Notes: generated by a model from the letters alone, not told the origin. 64,000 nucleotides of DNA from Asaia platycodi JCM 25414 (GCF_000614545.1 NZ_BAKW01000001.1:388833-452832), one strand, 5' to 3'. Numbered from the stretch's first letter, positions 51,763 to 62,648 are shown. Translations and numbers: made by a program.

Positions 51763-54453
51763 ATGAGAACCGTCGGACGGGATTCCCTGGGCGTGATGCG
51801 GGATCTGGAGGTTGATGGCCGAAAGTACCACATATTCTCTCTGCCGGATGCGGCGGCCAAGCTGGGCAATCTGTCCCGCCTGCCTGTCAGCCTCAAGGTT
51901 CTGCTCGAAAACGTCCTGCGTTTCGAAGACGGGCTGAGCTACCGCACTGAAGATGCGCAGGCGATCGTCGATTGGACCGCAAAAGGTCATTCCGATCAGG
52001 AAGTGCCGTTCAAACCGGCGCGTATCCTCATGCAGGATTTCACGGGCGTTCCCGCCGTGGTCGATCTGGCCGCGATGCGTGATGGCATCATCGCGCTTGA
52101 TGGTGACCCGGAGAAGGTGAACCCGCTCGTTCCGGTCGATCTTGTGATCGATCACTCGGTCATGGTCGATGTGGCGGGCAGCGCCGACGCGCTCGAACGC
52201 AATGTCGAGATCGAGTTCGAGCGCAATGGTGAGCGTTATGCTTTCCTGCGCTGGGGCCAGACTGCGTTCGAAAATTTCCGCGTCGTGCCGCCGGGTGCGG
52301 GCATCTGCCATCAGGTGAATCTGGAATATCTGGCGCAGGCCGTCTGGACCGGCATGGTCGATGGCAAGGAATACGCCTATCCGGATACGCTCTATGGCAC
52401 CGATAGCCACACCACGATGGTGAATGGCATGGGCGTCCTGCTGGGGTGTTGGCGGGATCGAGGCCGAGGCTGCCATGCTCGGCCAGCCCATCGCCATGCT
52501 CATCCCTGACGTGATCGGTGTGCGTCTCGACGGCATGCTGCCTGAAGGCGCGACGGCGACCGATCTGGTTCTGACTATCACCGAAATGCTGCGCGCTGAA
52601 GGCGTGGTTGGTAAATTTGTCGAGTTCTTTGGCCCGGCTCTCGATCATCTGCCGGTGGCCGACCGTTCGACCATCGCCAATATGGCGCCGGAATACGGCG
52701 CTACCTGCGGCTTCTTCCCGGTTGACGCGCTGACGCTGGACTATCTGCACCAGACAGGTCGCGACGAACATCGTATTCACCTGACCGAGGCCTATCTGCG
52801 TGCTCAGGGCATGTTCCGTGACGCCGATACCCCCGAGCCCGTTTTTTCGAAGGTGCTCTCGCTCGATCTGTCGACCATCATCCCCTCGCTGGCAGGGCCC
52901 AAGCGCCCGCAGGATCGTGTGGCTCTGACCGACGCGACTTCGGCTTTTGAAAAGGCGCTGACAGCCTCGCTCGGCGTGAAGCCCGACGACGTGCGTAAAC
53001 GCGCCATCGTGGCCGGATCGGATTACGATATCGGTCATGGTGACGTGGTGATTGCGGCCATCACGTCTTGCACCAACACGTCCAATCCGGCTGTTCTCGT
53101 CGCGGCCGGTCTGGTGGCGCGCAAGGCACGCGCGCTTGGCCTCAAGCCGAAACCCTGGGTCAAGACCTCGCTCGCGCCGGGCTCTCAGGTCGTGACGGAT
53201 TATCTCGACAAGGCTGGTCTGAGTGCCGATCTCGACGCGCTCGGCTTCGAGACGGTCGGTTATGGATGCACCACCTGCATCGGCAATTCCGGCCCCATCG
53301 CCCAGCCGATCGTGGATGCGATCGAGGGAAATGGTCTGGTGGCGACCTCGGTGCTTTCAGGTAATCGTAATTTCGAAGGGCGTATCTCGCCCAACGTGCG
53401 TGCCAATTACCTCGCCAGCCCGCCGCTGGTCGTGGCCTATGCGCTGCTCGGAACGCTGCGCAAGGACATCACGAAGGAGCCTCTCGGCATCTCGAAGGAC
53501 GGGAAGGAGATCTTCCTGCGCGATATCTGGCCGAGCAATGAAGAGATCGCCACTCTCATCAAATCCTCGGTCACGCGTGAGAGCTTCGTTGAGCGCTATG
53601 GCAGCATTTCCAAAGGTACGAAGCAGTGGCAGGCTCTCGCTGTGGCCAGCGACGCCCGTACGTTCGCCTGGTCTGACAGCTCGACCTATATCCAGAAGCC
53701 GCCCTATTTCGAAGGGCTGACCAAGGAGCCGGGCGAGACACATGACATCGAGAATGCGCGTATCCTCGCGCTTCTGGGCGATAACATCACCACCGACCAT
53801 ATCTCCCCGGCGGGTGCCATCAAGCCTTCTTCGCCGGCAGGCAAGTTCCTGAGCGAGCATCAGGTCTCCGTTTCGGACTATAATTCCTACGCTCACGCCG
53901 CGGGAATGACCGTGTGATGGTGCGCGGAACATTCGCCAATATCCGCATTCGCAACGAGATGCTGCCGGGTGTTGAAGGTGGCATGTCGAAATACCTGCCC
54001 GATGGCACGGTGGCCTCGATTTATGATGTGGCGCATCGCTATCAGCAGAACGGCACGCCGCTTGTGGTGTTCGGTGGGCGCGAATACGGTATGGGTTCGT
54101 CGCGTGACTGGGCAGCAAAGGGCACGAGGCTTCTGGGCATCAAGGCCGTGATCGCCGAAAGCTTCGAGCGCATCCATCGTTCCAATCTTGTCGGCATGGG
54201 CGTTCTGCCTCTGACCTTCCAGGAGGGCACGTCGCGCAAGACGCTTGGGCTCGATGGCTCCGAGACGATTTCGCTGGTTGGTCTCGAAGCAATCACCCCA
54301 CGCATGACCGTTTTGATGAAGATTATGCGTCAGTCTGGTGAAATCGAGCAGGTCGAGCTTCTTTGCAGAATCGATACGCTTGATGAAGTTGCCTATTACA
54401 GGCATGGAGGGATCCTCCCTTATGTCCTGCGTGGGATGACTGACACTGACTGA
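51763..54453 (+). CDS. acnA: Aconitate hydratase A (frameshifted as read)
   Basis: TCA-cycle [4Fe-4S] enzyme isomerising citrate and isocitrate; cytoplasmic, with a possible RNA-binding moonlighting role as in AcnA/IRP1. About 897 aa. N-terminal [59 protein letters not shown] and [15 protein letters not shown]. Cluster Cys ligands in [10 protein letters not shown] and [14 protein letters not shown]-terminal swivel domain with [13 protein letters not shown] and [17 protein letters not shown]. Frameshifts near 52445 (two bases lacking) and near 53890 (one G) split it. Central metabolic function makes genuine inactivation unlikely. Confidence 0.96.
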
Positions 54454-55176
54454 CAACGCCGAGTCCGTTCTCGACGCCAGAAACATCACCAAGAGCTTTG
54501 GGCGACATGTCGTGCTTCACGACATGTCGCTTTGCGTTGAGCGAGGGGAGCTGGTCTCGATCATCGGGCCTTCAGGCTGCGGAAAATCGACTTTTCTCCG
54601 CTGCCTCAATTTTCTGGAAATTCCCGATTCCGGCCTGCTACGCATCGAAGATGTCGAAATCGATAAACAGACCGGTCACGGCTGGAGTCGTGCGCAGGAG
54701 CGGCGCGCCCATGCGCTGCGCGCGCATGTCGGCATGGTCTTTCAGTCCTTCAACCTGTTCGCCCATCGCACCGTTCTGGATAACGTGATGATGGCGCCGC
54801 GTGCGGTGAAGGGCCAGCCACTCGGCGAGATCGAGCCCCTGGCGCGTTCGCTTCTTGCCAAGGTCGGGCTGGAGGGCATGGCGGATCGCTATCCCTCGAC
54901 CTTGTCCGGCGGGCAGCAGCAGCGTGCTGCCATTGCGCGAGCATTGGCGATGAAGCCTGCGTCATGCTCTATGACGAGCCGACTTCGGCGCTCGACCCGG
55001 AACTCGCTGAGGAGGTGCTCCAGGTCATGCGCAGGCTCGATGACGAGGGCATGACCCAGATCGTCGTGACCCATGACATGCGCTTTGCCCGGGCCGCATC
55101 CGACCGGGTTCTGTATGTCGAGGGCGGCCATATCGTGGAGAGTGGCGACCCGGAAGAACTTTTTTGCAGCTCCTGA
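54440..55176 (+). CDS. Amino-acid ABC transporter ATPase, GlnQ-type (frameshifted; start unclear)
   Basis: Cytoplasmic ATPase of a polar amino-acid importer, paired with the binding-protein/permease fusion 36 bp downstream. Motifs: [16 protein letters not shown], Walker [30 protein letters not shown] (Q-loop of amino-acid importers), signature [15 protein letters not shown]. After a frameshift near 54960 (one G missing) come Walker [16 protein letters not shown] and [15 protein letters not shown]. No ATG/GTG/TTG lies between an in-frame stop at 54437 and the needed N-terminal strand, so either CTG 54440/54446 is used, overlapping the acnA end, or another base is missing. Confidence 0.88.
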
Positions 55177-55212
55177 AGACCCAAGAACACGCCGCTTTCT
55201 GAGGACGTTGCT

Positions 55213-56829
55213 GTGACTCTCTGCCTCTCCGCAGCGACTGAGGCGCGGTGTCGCCTGTCTGGGGCCGCCCTGTTTCTTCTCGTGGCGCTGTGTCTGGCTG
55301 CGTTCTGCCGTCCCGCTTATGCCTCCGACGCCGCGACTCCCGGCGCGGCCACGGCCGCTGTTGCGGGTTCAGACCAGAACAGGGCTCAGCCCGAGCTAAG
55401 CTGGGCGTCGGATGGCGAGGCCAATGTGCCTTACGTGTTCCATGATCCTGCGGACCTCAATCATCTTGAGGGGTTCGAATATGACATGGTGCAGGAGATC
55501 GCCCGCCGTCTGAACCGTAAGGCCAGATTTGTCCAGAATGACTGGGACGGGCTGATTCCGGGCCTGCAACGCGGCATGTATCAGATGGTGGTCGATGGCA
55601 TCGAGATGACGCCGGACCATCTTCAGGCGGCGTTGTTCTCACGCCCTTATTACGTGACAGGCGATCGTATCGTCGTGCGTCGCGACCGCATGGATCTGAA
55701 CAGTTTCGCGGCGTTGCGCGGCCATGTGGTGGGGACGATCAAGGAGACCCTGGCAGAGCGTCTGCTTCAGCGGGAATCAAGCATCACGGTGCGTTCGTAT
55801 GAGGAGGAGACCTACGCGTTTTCCGATTTGCGCAATGGCAGACTCGACGCGCTCCTGCTCGATGGTCCGATCGCGCTATATTATGCCGGTATCACCGACG
55901 ATCTGGAGATTGTCGGCCCCCCCGTAGGCCAGACCCGTTACGGCATCGCGTTCAAGCAGGGTAATACGGCCCTGCATGACGAGGTCGATCGCGCGTTGGG
56001 CGCGATGATGCAGGACGGTACGTTGCAGATCATTCTGGCGCGCTGGAATCTCTGGACGCCGGAAATGGCCCAGATGACGGGCGATCATGTCGTTCGTGAC
56101 GTAAAGCCTGTGGAGTGGCTACGATATCGGGATGCGATGCGCGCCCAGACCGGCTGGGTAGGGCAGCTCAAGCGCTATATAGGCTTTCTGCCTGATATCG
56201 GCGAAGCGGCGCTATTGACCCTGGTGGTCTCGGCGCTGTCGATGGTCATTGCCGTCAGTCTGGGGCTGACGCTGGCTCTGGGACGCCATTATGGGCCATC
56301 CTGGCTGCGCTGGGGTACCGGCCTCTATATCGAGATCGTGCGCGGTACGCCGCTGCTCATCCAGATCTTGTTTATTTTCTATGGCCTGCCGGGAATGGGC
56401 ATAAAGCTCTCGCCGTTCTTCGCCGGTGTGATTGCGCTTGGTCTCAATTACGCGGCCTACGAAGCCGAGAATTATCGCGCAGGCCTGTCTTCAGTGCCGC
56501 GTGGCCAAATGGAAGCCGCCATTGCGCTGAACATGACCCAGCGTCAGGCGCTGCGCCTCGTCATCATTCCACAAGCCTTCCGCACGGTGCTGCCGGTGAT
56601 GACCAACGATTTCATCGCCCTGCTGAAGGATTCATCGCTCGTCAGCGTGATTACGCTGACCGAGCTGACCAAGACCTATATCCGCCTCTCTTCGACTTAT
56701 TACGACTATATTGGCACAGGTCTCCTGATCGGTGCTGCCTATCTCCTGCTCGGCCTCCCCTTTGTTCGTTTTGCCCGTCACGTCGAACGAAGACTCGGCC
56801 GTAGCCTCATGCGCTCGGGTCATCACTGA
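55213..56829 (+). CDS. Amino-acid ABC transporter: fused substrate-binding protein and permease
   Basis: 538 aa, intact. The signal segment LSGAALFLLVALCLAAFCRPAYAS is followed by a type 3 periplasmic binding domain (about 60-285: NHLEGFEYDMVQEIARRLN, GLIPGLQRGMYQMVVDGIEMTPD, GTIKETLAERLL). The HisM/GlnP permease domain (about 330-530) has DIGEAALLTLVVSALSMVIA, EIVRGTPLLIQILFIFYGLPG and the EAA loop YEAENYRAGLSSVPRGQMEAA. Fusions of this kind are known in some bacteria; here the binding domain is N-terminal, tethered to the transporter in the periplasm. Which amino acid is carried is not evident. Operon with the upstream ATPase. Confidence 0.9.
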   Translation: MTLCLSAATEARCRLSGAALFLLVALCLAAFCRPAYASDAATPGAATAAVAGSDQNRAQPELSWASDGEANVPYVFHDPADLNHLEGFEYDMVQEIARRLNRKARFVQNDWDGLIPGLQRGMYQMVVDGIEMTPDHLQAALFSRPYYVTGDRIVVRRDRMDLNSFAALRGHVVGTIKETLAERLLQRESSITVRSYEEETYAFSDLRNGRLDALLLDGPIALYYAGITDDLEIVGPPVGQTRYGIAFKQGNTALHDEVDRALGAMMQDGTLQIILARWNLWTPEMAQMTGDHVVRDVKPVEWLRYRDAMRAQTGWVGQLKRYIGFLPDIGEAALLTLVVSALSMVIAVSLGLTLALGRHYGPSWLRWGTGLYIEIVRGTPLLIQILFIFYGLPGMGIKLSPFFAGVIALGLNYAAYEAENYRAGLSSVPRGQMEAAIALNMTQRQALRLVIIPQAFRTVLPVMTNDFIALLKDSSLVSVITLTELTKTYIRLSSTYYDYIGTGLLIGAAYLLLGLPFVRFARHVERRLGRSLMRSGHH

Positions 56830-57308
56830 TCCGTATTGTTACAAAGTGACGGGCTGTCTCTGATGAGGGTGTTTCTACCCGGTAGGCAGAGCACTGGGTC
56901 ATTTCATGACGCCGCTATGCCCGTCGGCGAGTTTTTTGTATCTGTAATCGCATAGGAATAGCTTGGTACCACAAGAGTGGCGATGGCTGCCTGCGTGATC
57001 CTGCTGCGTCGGGGCGGGTAAGCCCCTTGGTATAGCGCGGCGCGGGAGGATGACTTCGAAGGATCATCTGCTTCTTGGAGGGAGCACCGACGATTTCACC
57101 GATAACGTTTCTTTCAAGCATGAAAGCTTCAGAATTTCGGCTACAATAACGTCGGGAAAGAAGACGGGTGTTTAAAGTAGGTGGAACGCCGGAATTCTGG
57201 CGGGATTTCCAAGTAAATGCCTTGTCCCGCGCGAACCATTAAACATATTCGACAAAAGACACCTATGAGAACGCGCCACGTGCACTATCTCGGTCAATGA
57301 TCGCTGCC
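56830..57308. other. 479-bp gap between convergent operons
   Basis: Lies between the ABC transporter operon (+) and the AAA+ three-gene operon (-). A minus-strand frame at 56915-57121 (68 codons) has no recognisable content. I see no tRNA, IS or clear terminator; 57160-57250 is mixed in composition. Possibly decayed sequence. Confidence 0.3.
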
Positions 57309-58276
57309 TTATTGTGGCGGCGCTGCTGGATCACGCGAAAGTTCTGTCGGTACAGGCTCGGTCGAGGTGTCATGTGTCATGTAACGACGCAGCAGCGGAA
57401 TCCATTGCGTAAACCAGCGGTCGGACTTGCGTATGAAACTCTCTGCAGCAGGCACCTGTGCAAGCGCCGCCTTGTCCCAATAGGGCAGGGGAGCAAGAAG
57501 CTGAACTGTCCCCGTCTTGGTTGGGGAAAGGAGATAGGTGACCGCTGACGTGCCCTTGCTGGCATCCGTTGCACCGCTGCTCTGAATCCAGTTCGCGACG
57601 ATGAAGAGCGATGGCATTGGAAAGCCGAGGGCTGAGAGACGTTTGAAAGCGAGCTGAATCAGTTCGTCAGAGGAGATTACTCCGTTGGGCCCCATGACCG
57701 CGTTGGCAACAAACGCACATTCATTACGTCCATCTGGCCGATCTGCGAATATCTGCGCGCTGTAATTGCGATCATCATGACAGTGGCTCGTTGCTGCTTG
57801 CACAATGTCGATTGGAAGCTGTTCGGTCGCCGTCCGGGCGACGATGACGCCCGTAACGACTCCCCGGTCTGTTCTGACAAGAATATTGATCAGCATCCGT
57901 CCGCCGGCACCGTACTGGCCGGTTACGACGGGATGCCAGACACCGGCAGGAAGTGGAAGCGTATGACCACCGAAGGGGATAGAACCGACCATTGCGGTAG
58001 TGATGTCCGGCGCGATCAAACGGCTCGTCCCGTCATCGGGCGTATTCTGCTGTCCCTGAGTGTCTTGTGAGGCAGCCTCTTGGTCCGACGAATTTTGTGT
58101 ACGGGATGGTGCTGTGCCAGCAGGAGGCTGCATGCCAGGTATACGGCTTAGCATGGTGCCTTTGCAAGCATCCAGGGCATAGGGAACAGCAGACCCAACA
58201 CTGTGAAGACGATCATCACATAAAATGCGAAGCGCCAAAGAGGCGCTCGGCGCCATAAACGAGGAAAAGCTGACAC
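57309..58276 (-). CDS. Membrane-anchored protein of unknown function, third gene of the AAA+ operon (frameshifted as read)
   Basis: About 323 aa. GTG 58276 after AGGA, 21 bp past the ATPase stop, starts VSAFPRLWRRAPLWRFAFYV, a short basic N-terminus and one TM helix (MIVFTVLGLLFPMPWML). One G missing near 58160 shifts to the main frame, which has a Pro/Gln-rich linker (about 40-75). A presumably periplasmic domain follows: IPFGGHTLPLPAGVWHPVV, MLINILVRTDRGVVTGVIVART, CHDDRNYSAQIFAD, LAFKRLSALGFPMPSLFIVANWI and DRWFTQWIPLLRRYM. I recognise no family. Its coupling to a membrane AAA+ ATPase suggests a joint envelope function. Confidence 0.7.
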
Positions 58277-58297
58277 TATTTATCGTCCTGGTGGCGA

Positions 58298-59565
58298 TCA
58301 GGGGCTAAGTCGGGCTGTCAGGGATTTGCTGTCATCAGCAATTTCAGCCTTTACGCCGTCTTCTCCCATGACCAGGCGAACGAGTTTGGCGTCGTTCTGG
58401 CGGGCGAGAATCAGACTCTCGCTGACCATATCCTCGATCGAGCGCACAAGATCGCGTGCCGAGCGCCGGCGCCCAGTTTTTGCTGGCGTTGCATGAGCTG
58501 GAACAGTAGATAGGCATCAATGCCGCCAGCCTCAACATTGAGACCATAGCCCTTGATCATGGCTTCGATTTCCAGTGCGGCCACACGAGCGAGATCCAGA
58601 TCCCGCAGCTGCCTGAAAACGAAGATACGGTCGAGACGGTTGAGTACTTCAGGTGCAAATCCTGCCTTGCGCAGCGCTTCCGTCGATTCTGCGCGCATGC
58701 GGTCAGCATCGTCGTGAAGACGATCGGCAATTTCTGTCAGGGCTTCGGTGGCGATATTCGAGGTGAGCATGAAGATCGCGCGCGTGGTGGAAATCTGCGC
58801 ACCGGTTGAGGCTTCCGTAACATGGCCATCGTTCCAGGCTGTGAGGAACTTCTTGAACACATCCGGATGGGCTTTTTCGATTTCGTCGAGCAAGACGATG
58901 GCGTCAGGTTTTTCCTGCAACCCACCGGTGAGCTTGCCGAAGCTGTCTGAGCCGACATAGCCCTTGGGCGATCCGAACAGCATCGTGGCTGCGTGGGGGC
59001 TCGACATCTGGGTCATGTCGAAATGCAGAAGGGGGCGCTCCATCTGGCGGGCGATCTGCTTGGCGAGATAGGTCTTGCCGGTGCCTGGCGGACCCGCAAG
59101 CAGAAAAATTCCGACAGGTTTGTTTCGTATCGTCAATGCGAGGCGTCGGCGAAGTTGCTGGGCGATGTCTTCACAGACCTGATCCTGCCCGACAACTTTG
59201 GCGCGCAGACCTGCGGCGAGTTCCTCGGCGTTGATCGCGACCTCCTTCTGCTCCTGGGCCAGAAGCTCCTCAAGGGCAACACGGTTTGTCAGGCGGGCAA
59301 GAATGTCCATAACGAAGCCTTTGCGACGACGAAGTCCCTTGCGGGCCAGTTTTGCAGAACGAACTTCATAGAGAAGTCCGGAGACAGTGAGGAATGCCGC
59401 AAAACCCGCGACCGGAAGATAGGCGTCTCTCGCCCAGGATAGGAAACGAAGCAGCATCCCGCCGGACAGATGAAGCGAGACGGCGGCCTGAATGCTCGCG
59501 AGTATCAGGAAGATCACCATCATCACGGGCATGAGACGGTTCAAGGCGGGCAGCAGAGCTTTCAT
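58298..59565 (-). CDS. Membrane-anchored AAA+ ATPase, ClpB/Hsp100 D2-like (frameshifted as read)
   Basis: About 423 aa. Two N-terminal TM helices (about 13-33 and 48-66), then basic and Glu-rich cytoplasmic segments, then one AAA_2 domain. Walker A GPPGTGKT (158-165), the Hsp100 pore loop KGYVG (201-205), Walker B IVLLDEIEKAHPD (223-235), sensor-1 LTSN (267-270) and an Arg finger in PEVLNRLDRIF (Arg310). A ClpB-type small C-terminal domain follows, completed after a frameshift near 58465 (RDLVRSIEDMVSESLILARQN). No ClpP-docking loop, protease motif or N-domain is seen. The ATG overlaps the stop of the upstream gene. Likely a membrane-tethered unfoldase or remodeller; function unknown. Confidence 0.85.
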
Positions 59566-60197
59566 TGTACGATAACGTCCAGAACAATCTGCTGATTGAT
59601 GTTGGTGAGGCGGGGCAGAATGAGTGGCCCCAGTGTTGTGAGTATGCCTGATTCCAGACCGCCTGCGGCGGGAGAGGTCAAAGGATTGATCGCAATCTCT
59701 CCAGCCATGTAGATGGGTACCACGACCGTTTGCAGTTCGGGTTTGAGAAGAAGGTTCTGCGTCATACTGCCGGAGGTGATGGCGACGGACTGTCCCAAAG
59801 CGCCAGAGACCTGAGCAATCGGCATACGCACGAGACGCATACGCTTGTTTCTGACTGCCGCGACGATCTCGGTACGCTGCTGTTTGTCGAATCCTGTCTC
59901 TGCCAGCGCAGCCTCGGCCCTGTCCGTAGGTATAAGCGCTAGCTGTGCATCGAAATGGGCCGCATCTGAACGGATTTGGGAGGGCGAGGCCGTTTGGATT
60001 GTCTGGGCTCCCGCGGCTGAAGACGATGTCCCGGGCGCTGATCTGTGCCACATCGCGCCACCCATGCATGCGGCCATGATAGCTGTTGCCATCACAAGCT
60101 TGGGTGTCAGACCCATGCGTTCGTTCCCGGACTGCCGGAGAGGGTTGCCCGACCGGTCGAGGAGCGGCTTGAGTTGAGGCTCGGGAGTGTCATTCAT
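59562..60197 (-). CDS. Single-pass membrane protein of unknown function, first gene of the AAA+ operon
   Basis: 211 aa, intact. A cytoplasmic, Pro-rich N-terminus (about 1-30) is followed by one TM helix (about 33-50, KLVMATAIMAACMGGAMW), a Ser/Ala/Thr-rich linker, and a presumed periplasmic domain with RLVRMPIAQVSGALGQSVAITSGSM-type segments, PIYMAGEIAINPLTSPAAGG and a hydrophobic C-terminus NINQQIVLDVIVQ. No family recognised. Its TGA overlaps the ATPase ATG (ATGA), indicating coupled translation. It starts divergently from the rimP-nusA leader. Confidence 0.7.
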   Translation of the reverse strand: MNDTPEPQLKPLLDRSGNPLRQSGNERMGLTPKLVMATAIMAACMGGAMWHRSAPGTSSSAAGAQTIQTASPSQIRSDAAHFDAQLALIPTDRAEAALAETGFDKQQRTEIVAAVRNKRMRLVRMPIAQVSGALGQSVAITSGSMTQNLLLKPELQTVVVPIYMAGEIAINPLTSPAAGGLESGILTTLGPLILPRLTNINQQIVLDVIVQ

Positions 60198-60379
60198 CCC
60201 GCCAAGTCTGGCAGGAGACGCAGCGTCTGGGCAAGAGCTGTGTTACATAAGGAGTGTAATCAAAAGTTACGTTTGTTGGTGACGACTTCCAGCTCTGGGT
60301 ATCTAGGACGCGAGTCTTGCTTCTTTCCACATGTTGGCCTAAACAGTCTCCATTCCTTTCATCTTTCGTCTTATCGGGG

Positions 60380-60406
60380 GGTGGCCTTGACGGGCCGCCT
60401 TTTTTT
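60380..60406 (+). terminator. Intrinsic terminator/attenuator immediately before rimP
   Basis: GGTGGCC-TTGACG-GGCCGCC (7-bp stem with one G-U pair) followed by seven T. The T run ends 4 bases before the rimP start codon, so the hairpin would both terminate leader transcription and occupy the ribosome-binding region. This looks like an attenuator of the rimP-nusA-infB operon; termination of an upstream transcript is the alternative. Confidence 0.65.
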
Positions 60407-60409
60407 GTC

Positions 60410-61036
60410 TTGGCCAATGAAATTCCCAGCCTGAACGGTCTTGAGGCGCGTATCGCGCAGCAGATCGAGCCGACTCTGACCGATCTCGGCTATGAGATCG
60501 TGCGTCTGAGCGTCCTGGGGCGTGAGACCCCGACCATCCAGATCATGGCAGATCGCGCCGATGGCTCGCTGATCGGCATCGAAGATTGTGAGCAGATCAG
60601 CCATGCCGTTGGCGCTGTGCTCGATGTTGACGATCCGATCCCCGGCGCCTGGACGCTCGAAGTGTCTTCTGCCGGTATCGATCGCCCCTTGACGCGCCTT
60701 AAGGACTGGGACCGTTTTGCCGGTCACCTGGTCAAGGCCGAACTCGATCTGCCGCTCAATGGTCGCAAGCGCTTCTCCGGCATCATCACCGGAACGCGTG
60801 AGAATGCCGCTGTCATCCGTCTCGATGACGGGGAAGAGGCCGTTCTGCCGATCGACACCATTCGCAAGGCGCGTCTCGTGCTAACCGATGCGCTGATCGA
60901 GGCGAGTGCCGCCATGCTGGGCATTGCATCGGAAGACGAAGGGGCAGAAGAAGAAGAGGCTACGCGCCGCAAGACGCCAAAGCTCAATCCTGCCAAGCCG
61001 GGCAAGGGATCCAAGCCCGGACGCAAGACACACTGA
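60410..61036 (+). CDS. rimP: Ribosome maturation factor RimP
   Basis: 30S subunit assembly factor. The family beginning [35 protein letters not shown] sets the start at TTG 60410; the frame stays open further upstream but that part is terminator/leader. Other motifs: [56 protein letters not shown], and a C-terminal SH3-like part ([17 protein letters not shown]). A basic, Lys/Pro-rich tail ends KPGRKTH. 208 aa. First gene of the rimP-nusA-ylxR-infB operon; no clear ribosome site precedes the start because the T run of the hairpin is there. Confidence 0.9.
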   Translation: MANEIPSLNGLEARIAQQIEPTLTDLGYEIVRLSVLGRETPTIQIMADRADGSLIGIEDCEQISHAVGAVLDVDDPIPGAWTLEVSSAGIDRPLTRLKDWDRFAGHLVKAELDLPLNGRKRFSGIITGTRENAAVIRLDDGEEAVLPIDTIRKARLVLTDALIEASAAMLGIASEDEGAEEEEATRRKTPKLNPAKPGKGSKPGRKTH

Positions 61037-61103
61037 GTTTTCCGCTTATCCCGTTTTTGCCGTTCTGCGCGGTTTCGCGCTCCGTATTTGAGGATTTCGT
61101 CTG

Positions 61104-62648
61104 ATGGACACCTCCGTTACCCGTCCTGAGCTGCTTTTGGTGGCAGACGCCGTTTCGCGTGAAAAGAACATCGATCGTGAAGAAGTGCTGGAGGCGATGG
61201 AGCAGGCCATCCAGAAGGCCGGGCGCGCCAAATACGGCCACGAAAAGGATATCCGAGCGACGATCGACCGTCGCTCTGGCGAAGTGCGACTGTCTCGCTG
61301 GACCGAAGTGGTCGAGACCGTTGAAAACGAAGACACGCAGATCCCACATGCAATCGCGCTGAAATTCCAGCCTGAGATCAAGATTGGCGAGCATCTGGTC
61401 GATCCGCTGCCGCCGATCGATTTCGGGCGTATCGCAGCCCAGACTGCCAAGCAGGTCATCGTGCAGCGCGTGCGCGAATATGAGCGCAAAAAGCAGTATA
61501 ACGAGTTCAAGGACCGCGTCGGCGAGATCGTCAACGGTACGGTCAAGCGCACCGAATACGGCAATCTCATGGTCGAGATCGGCCATACCGAGGCTCTGCT
61601 GCGTCGCGATGAGCTGATCCCCCGCGAGTCGTTCCGTAATTCCGATCGTGTGCGGGCGTATATTTATGACGTGCGCGACGAGACGCGTGGTCCGCAGATC
61701 TTCCTGAGCCGTACCCATCCGGCCTTTCTAGCCAAGCTTTTTGCGCAGGAAGTGCCCGAGATCTATGACGGTATCATCGAGATCAAGGCTGTTGCCCGCG
61801 ACCCTGGCTCACGCGCCAAGATGGCCGTCGTCTCCAAGGATGCATCGATTGACCCGGTGGGCGCCTGCGTCGGTATGCGCGGTTCGCGCGTGCAGGCGGT
61901 AGTTGCTGAATTGCAGGGCGAAAAGATCGACATCATTCCTTGGAGCCCGCAGGCGGCGACTTTCGTGGTGAACGCACTGGCCCCCGCCGAAGTGACCAAG
62001 GTGGTCATGGATGAGGAAGCCGGTCGCGTCGAAGTGGTGGTACCGAACGAACAGCTCTCGCTGGCGATCGGTCGTCGGGGCCAGAATGTGCGTCTGGCTA
62101 GCCAGCTCACGCGTTGGGATATCGATATCCTGACCGAAGCGGAAGAATCGGAGCGTCGACAGGAAGAGTTCCGCAAGCGCACCCAGCTCTTCGTCGATGC
62201 GCTGGATGTCGATGATGTGATTGCCGGCCTTCTGGTGACAGAGGGCTTCCACACCATCGAGGAGCTGGCGTATGCCGATCCTGATGAGCTGCACGCGATC
62301 GAAGGTTTTGATGAAAGCGTAGCCGAAGAGCTTATGCGCCGTGCCGAAGAATTCCTCGTGCAGAAGGAGCAGGAGCTTGACGACAAGCGTCGTGGACTCG
62401 GCGTTGAGGACGCAATTGCCGAACTGGGCGTGTTCACCAACGCCATGCTGGTGACGCTGGGTGAGAAGGGGGTGAAAACCCTCGACGATCTGGCTGATCT
62501 TGCCGGTGACGAGCTTGTCGAAATGCTCGGGGATGACAATATAGACGAAGATGCTGCCAATGAGATCATCATGGCAGCGCGTGCTCACTGGTTCGATGGT
62601 GAGCCGGAAGTCGAGTCCCCCGAGGAAGGGGAGGCTTCCGACGTCTGA
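61104..62648 (+). CDS. nusA: Transcription termination/antitermination factor NusA
   Basis: RNA-polymerase-associated elongation factor. 514 aa, intact. N-terminal domain ([27 protein letters not shown]), S1 domain ([22 protein letters not shown]), KH domains ([23 protein letters not shown], then [19 protein letters not shown]) and C-terminal acidic repeats with helix-hairpin-helix units ([54 protein letters not shown]). 67 bp after rimP. Confidence 0.98.
   Translation: MDTSVTRPELLLVADAVSREKNIDREEVLEAMEQAIQKAGRAKYGHEKDIRATIDRRSGEVRLSRWTEVVETVENEDTQIPHAIALKFQPEIKIGEHLVDPLPPIDFGRIAAQTAKQVIVQRVREYERKKQYNEFKDRVGEIVNGTVKRTEYGNLMVEIGHTEALLRRDELIPRESFRNSDRVRAYIYDVRDETRGPQIFLSRTHPAFLAKLFAQEVPEIYDGIIEIKAVARDPGSRAKMAVVSKDASIDPVGACVGMRGSRVQAVVAELQGEKIDIIPWSPQAATFVVNALAPAEVTKVVMDEEAGRVEVVVPNEQLSLAIGRRGQNVRLASQLTRWDIDILTEAEESERRQEEFRKRTQLFVDALDVDDVIAGLLVTEGFHTIEELAYADPDELHAIEGFDESVAEELMRRAEEFLVQKEQELDDKRRGLGVEDAIAELGVFTNAMLVTLGEKGVKTLDDLADLAGDELVEMLGDDNIDEDAANEIIMAARAHWFDGEPEVESPEEGEASDV

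Noticed and set aside
51595..53038. Minus-strand frames of 328 and 292 codons over acnA
   Set aside because: Shadows of the aconitase gene; His/Arg-rich nonsense translations.
56915..57121. 68-codon minus-strand frame
   Set aside because: No similarity, unusual composition and no context support.
61763..62588. Minus-strand frames of about 260 codons over nusA
   Set aside because: Ser-rich antisense shadow of nusA.
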